This document shows positions 60,265 through 64,000 of a DNA stretch of 64,000 bases, one piece after another (within the stretch, counting starts at the first letter, position 1; every line of letters starts with the position of its first letter). This DNA is from Thysanoteuthis rhombus (taxonomy: Eukaryota > Mollusca > Cephalopoda > Oegopsida > Thysanoteuthidae): assembly GCA_963457665.1 (NCBI GenBank), contig OY735207.1, positions 52,025,015 to 52,089,014 on the forward strand, in the 5' to 3' direction. The notes under the pieces were generated by a model that saw only the letters and a list, made by a program, of their open reading frames with translations, made no database searches and was not told the DNA's origin. Both the position numbers and the translations under genes were made by a program.

Positions 60265-60655
60265 TGAAGATTTTGGATGACCTTGTATCACCTTGTCGTA
60301 CTCCGTTTTTGGAGCTGAAAAGGCTTTGAGTCTTTAAGTAGCCTAATAAAGAAGCTGAAGTGACTACATATGTTACAGTACTCTGACGTATACGGGGTCT
60401 ACACCTTGTAGAGAGATAACTTCAAAGAACAAATGCTCCAGCGAGTGGTATTTTATATTTCACTGTTTTCTCTATATATACAACCAGCCAGTCATCATAA
60501 CTGGAGATGGTCCATGGTCGAGTAGCTTCTTCTGAAGCTTGCCCTAGACTTTTGGGGATTTGATTGGTGATTATCTTTCTAAAAAGATTGTAGATGAAGA
60601 TCAATAGACTTATTGGTCTTTTGTTGTTGAAGTATTTCGTGTTTCCTTTTAAGGG
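60265..60655 (-). pseudogene. RTE LINE fragment (RT fingers to palm) with a patch
   Basis: On the minus strand it reads KYFNNKRPISLLIFIYNLFR (60,650 down), KIITNQIPKSLG, then a foreign stretch, then EKTVKYKIPLAGAFV, the region leading to motif A, and further RT segments to about 60,265 in other frames. Where other copies have MDHLLLINQLKEK, a 29-nt stretch (60,474-60,502) instead matches the adjacent repeat A copy at 60,712-60,740. Confidence 0.8.
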
Positions 60656-60664
60656 GTGAATAGT

Positions 60665-60775
60665 TAAAATTTTAGCCCTCTAGCTCCATTGGTACGGCCT
60701 GGATGTTTGGCATATATACAACCAGCTAGTCATCATAACTTAAAAACTGAAAAAACTTATGTCAACAGTTTTAGT
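60665..60775 (+). repeat. Dispersed repeat A, 3' part (copy 4)
   Basis: CCTCTAGCTCCATTGGTACG, then ATATATACAACCAGCTAGTC, AACTGAAAAAACTTATGT and CAACAGTTTTAG match copies at 5,455 and 37,137. Confidence 0.7.
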
Positions 60776-61585
60776 AGATATTTTTCAAATTATCTGCACG
60801 TCAACGATTGGAGGGACTTAACAGTGGGAGATATACCACAGCTGTTGACACTCGAACGATACGAGATTCGTGTGAGCTAATTAACTGTTCATATGGGTGA
60901 ATATTCAGTGTCTGGAGGCGTTTGGTTCTGAACCTTTTCACCGTGTAATAATTGTTGGAAAACATATATCGGGAACGTCTAATTGGAGAATGAACGAAAG
61001 CAACTACTTTCTGAATTCCTTTAATCAGAATTTTTATAAACGAACCGTATATCCGATCAATAAGTGGGTTATTAAGCCTGTATTTTTAAAATGTTGTTAT
61101 AAATTTATTTCAATTTTTTTTTTAATCAGGAATTTTGATTTACCATTTGTTCGAGTAACTCAAAAAGCGATATTTCATTAACTTCCCGGCTAAATAAAAA
61201 TTGTAGTTTTAGACATATTGTTGACCTGACTTATAAAATGATGAATTTTTTTACTTTATTTTTCATCTTGATTTTTAAAATCAACATTCGTTCAAATCAC
61301 ACAATGCAATTCGGTTTATTTTATGTTTGAATACAACGACGGACAAAAATTGTCGAGAAAAATCGTTAAAGAAATCGGTTTGGTTTCCGATCGAAATTTC
61401 TTTCTTCGTTCTGAATACTGTCAAAAATTCTAAAGGAAATCTTTGGCTTGATGTTTCTGAAAAGCAGGGCCAATATTATAGACTAAAAGTATTAGATTTA
61501 TCTATGACTTGCCTTAAAAATGGTGAAAATTGTCTAGATTTGATATCCAGGTAACTGTATTTTGTGTCCAGTCTTTTCGTACAAC
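60776..61585. other. Intergenic DNA, nothing recognised
   Basis: Two frames (60,897-61,181 and 61,327-61,554) have ordinary AT-rich composition and no recognisable domain. I do not call them genes. Confidence 0.4.
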
Positions 61586-61589
61586 ATTC

Positions 61590-62105
61590 ATAGTCTCACG
61601 GACACCAATCAGTGAGCTTTTTGCTTCAGTTGCTGTCCCTCGCTTTTTGGCCTGTCCATCTCCTTTTTTGTTGCATAATTACTTGTACAATATCCTCCAC
61701 AAGGGTACTCTTTTTCTGTAGCTAAAATTATGCCTAAGATTGTTCTTTCCGTTGTCCTCTGTGTTATTCTGGTTCTGTTTCTGAGGGTTTTTTTTTTAAG
61801 TTTCCGGGTTTCGAACCAGGGCATCATAGTTCGTATTAAGCAATAATTTTATACTTTACGTTTGGAGCATATTGCTAATTCGCTCTTCAATATGTGTCTA
61901 TTTATACCAAATGCTTTCCTGCCAATCGGTATGGACTGCCTTGTTCCATTTCCGCATTCTTTCACTGCTCTCATCGGCTGATCAAGATAAATGCATTCCT
62001 GAATTTCTTCTAAAGCTTCATCTTCTATTATCATGTTCCTCCTTGGGACCTGGTCATTGAACACTACTTTTGTCTTTGTTTGTGGATATGTTACTGAGGG
62101 GGGCT
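61590..62105 (-). pseudogene. Second LINE family (RTE-like) C-terminal fragment
   Basis: On the minus strand it reads MFNDQVPRRNMIIEDEALEE, IQECIYLDQPMRAVKECGNG, then IGRKAFGINRHILKSELAIC and KRKV, continuing in other frames as MERTILGI-like sequence and GQAKKRG. It fits the post-RT region of RTE-type LINEs, equivalent to KTKIM...LGWQAFGRAS in the main family, but with distinct sequence. It is 5'-truncated near 62,105, lacks a clear tail and has frameshifts. Confidence 0.65.
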
Positions 62106-62207
62106 TTTTTCTCGGATCACTGAACAGTTTCTCATATCAAAGCATTATTATCACGGTGTGTGTTGTTCAAATATCTTCCATCTATGTTTACGCCCATCTT
62201 TACCAGC

Positions 62208-62208
<1 letters not shown>

Positions 62209-62264
<56 letters not shown>

Positions 62265-62420
62265 CCATCCACAACTGTTTTGTTGTGTTACAACTCAACA
62301 GTGTGGCTATAGACAATCCATTATCTCATCCAGTACCACGAGGCCGGATTGAAACCTTTGCTTCAGACCTGGAAGCCGTTATCCTACCGCAGAGTCACAG
62401 AACTGGATGGTCAGTAAAGC
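62209..62420 (-). repeat. SINE family 2 with (TA)n tail, copy 2
   Basis: On the minus strand TGACTCTGCGGTAGGATAAC (62,397-62,378) resembles an A box and AAGGTTTCAATCC (62,357-62,345) a B box. The body has TTGTCTATAGCCACACTGTT (62,318-62,299) and ends in (TA)n at 62,260-62,209. It shares its body with 58,262-58,430. Confidence 0.65.
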
Positions 62421-62502
62421 TTAATTTAAGCGGTATATTCTATTTTTGCTTCAGTCTCCCATCCACCAGAGTGCTCTAGTCCTATGGAAGAGCATTGCAT
62501 AA

Positions 62503-62666
<164 letters not shown>

Positions 62667-62863
62667 TGCAAATCAATGTTAAACATTAGATTAAGTTGGA
62701 GGATATCTTGAATTAAAATAAAGCAAAGGGCTCGCTACACAAACACTTTTATGTTTCTGCCCTGTTTGGGTTTATTCAGGCGAATGATTCCATTCATTTT
62801 GAATCTGTATTTTCATTGTCTTTGTGTGCGTCTATTTTTTAGGGTGGAAAGCCTTCCTCTCAT

Positions 62864-62867
<4 letters not shown>

Positions 62868-62928
<61 letters not shown>
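62868..62928. repeat. (TA)n microsatellite
   Basis: About 30 TA units. Confidence 0.97.
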
Positions 62929-62931
<3 letters not shown>

Positions 62932-63084
62932 GTCTTTCCATTTTTTTTTCCTTTTCCTTGTTCAGTTGTTGGTCATTGCTTGTTATGTTGTTTTGTGTAA
63001 CATATGGATTATTCACTGTCTGAGTATTATAAATTTGCAGGTGATACAGTAGTCACTTTCTCTACCAATGTGTTGTTAAATCAT

Positions 63085-64000
<916 letters not shown>

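Overview
The window looks like a stretch of a large, repeat-rich animal genome. It is AT-rich and loaded with long (TA)n, (CA)n, (GATA)n, (TTC)n and (CT)n tracts. It holds many 5'-truncated RTE-clade LINEs ending in (ATG)n tails, tRNA-derived SINEs, a Penelope-like relic with hammerhead-ribozyme motifs, and a decayed copy of a protein family recognised from a FTGCD-type motif. This mixture suggests an invertebrate, most likely a lophotrochozoan and perhaps a mollusc such as a cephalopod. That placement is inference from repeat content only. No complete protein-coding gene was found. Most open frames are translations of microsatellites (runs of IY, LS, SSS, HHH) or parts of LINEs.

Layout. 0-8 kb: intergenic DNA with a SINE, an RTE relic, a (TTC)n tract, a possible MITE, the first repeat-A copy and a hairpin. 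8.0-8.5 kb: an inverted pair of Penelope-type hammerhead regions. 9.1-10.9 kb: the longest RTE copy, with reverse transcriptase motifs and a GC-rich foreign insert. 11-17 kb: quiet DNA with a tRNA-like relic and CT-rich tracts. 17.1-20.85 kb: a tandem duplication whose second copy was hit by an RTE. 21.5-31 kb: dispersed repeat pairs, RTE copies, (TA)n and (CA)n tracts, and a tRNA-Gly 3' half inside an RTE tail. 35.3-37.3 kb: very long TA and GATA arrays. 37.5-41.9 kb: a three-copy tandem repeat with an embedded 25-bp minisatellite.

44.2-54 kb is the most structured part. A ~4.5 kb unit is tandemly duplicated (copy A about 44.2-48.6 kb, copy B about 49.1-53.95 kb), with a partial third copy between. 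Each unit has inverted-repeat modules near its left end. Copy A also carries a perfect 88-bp palindrome, copy B an RTE absent from copy A, and both share a 133-bp identical patch. The unit contains pieces of the FTGCD-type protein, whose C-terminal half continues to about 55.05 kb. Its last piece is repeated at 55.7 kb.

57-64 kb: more RTE pieces from two families, SINEs abutting (TA)n, a tRNA-like sequence inside a 33-bp inverted repeat, and one short GC-richer frame with plausible splice sites (59,847-60,046) that is the best candidate for an exon of a host gene.

No working pathway or operon can be described. The window records duplication, retroposition, microsatellite growth and sequence exchange between copies.
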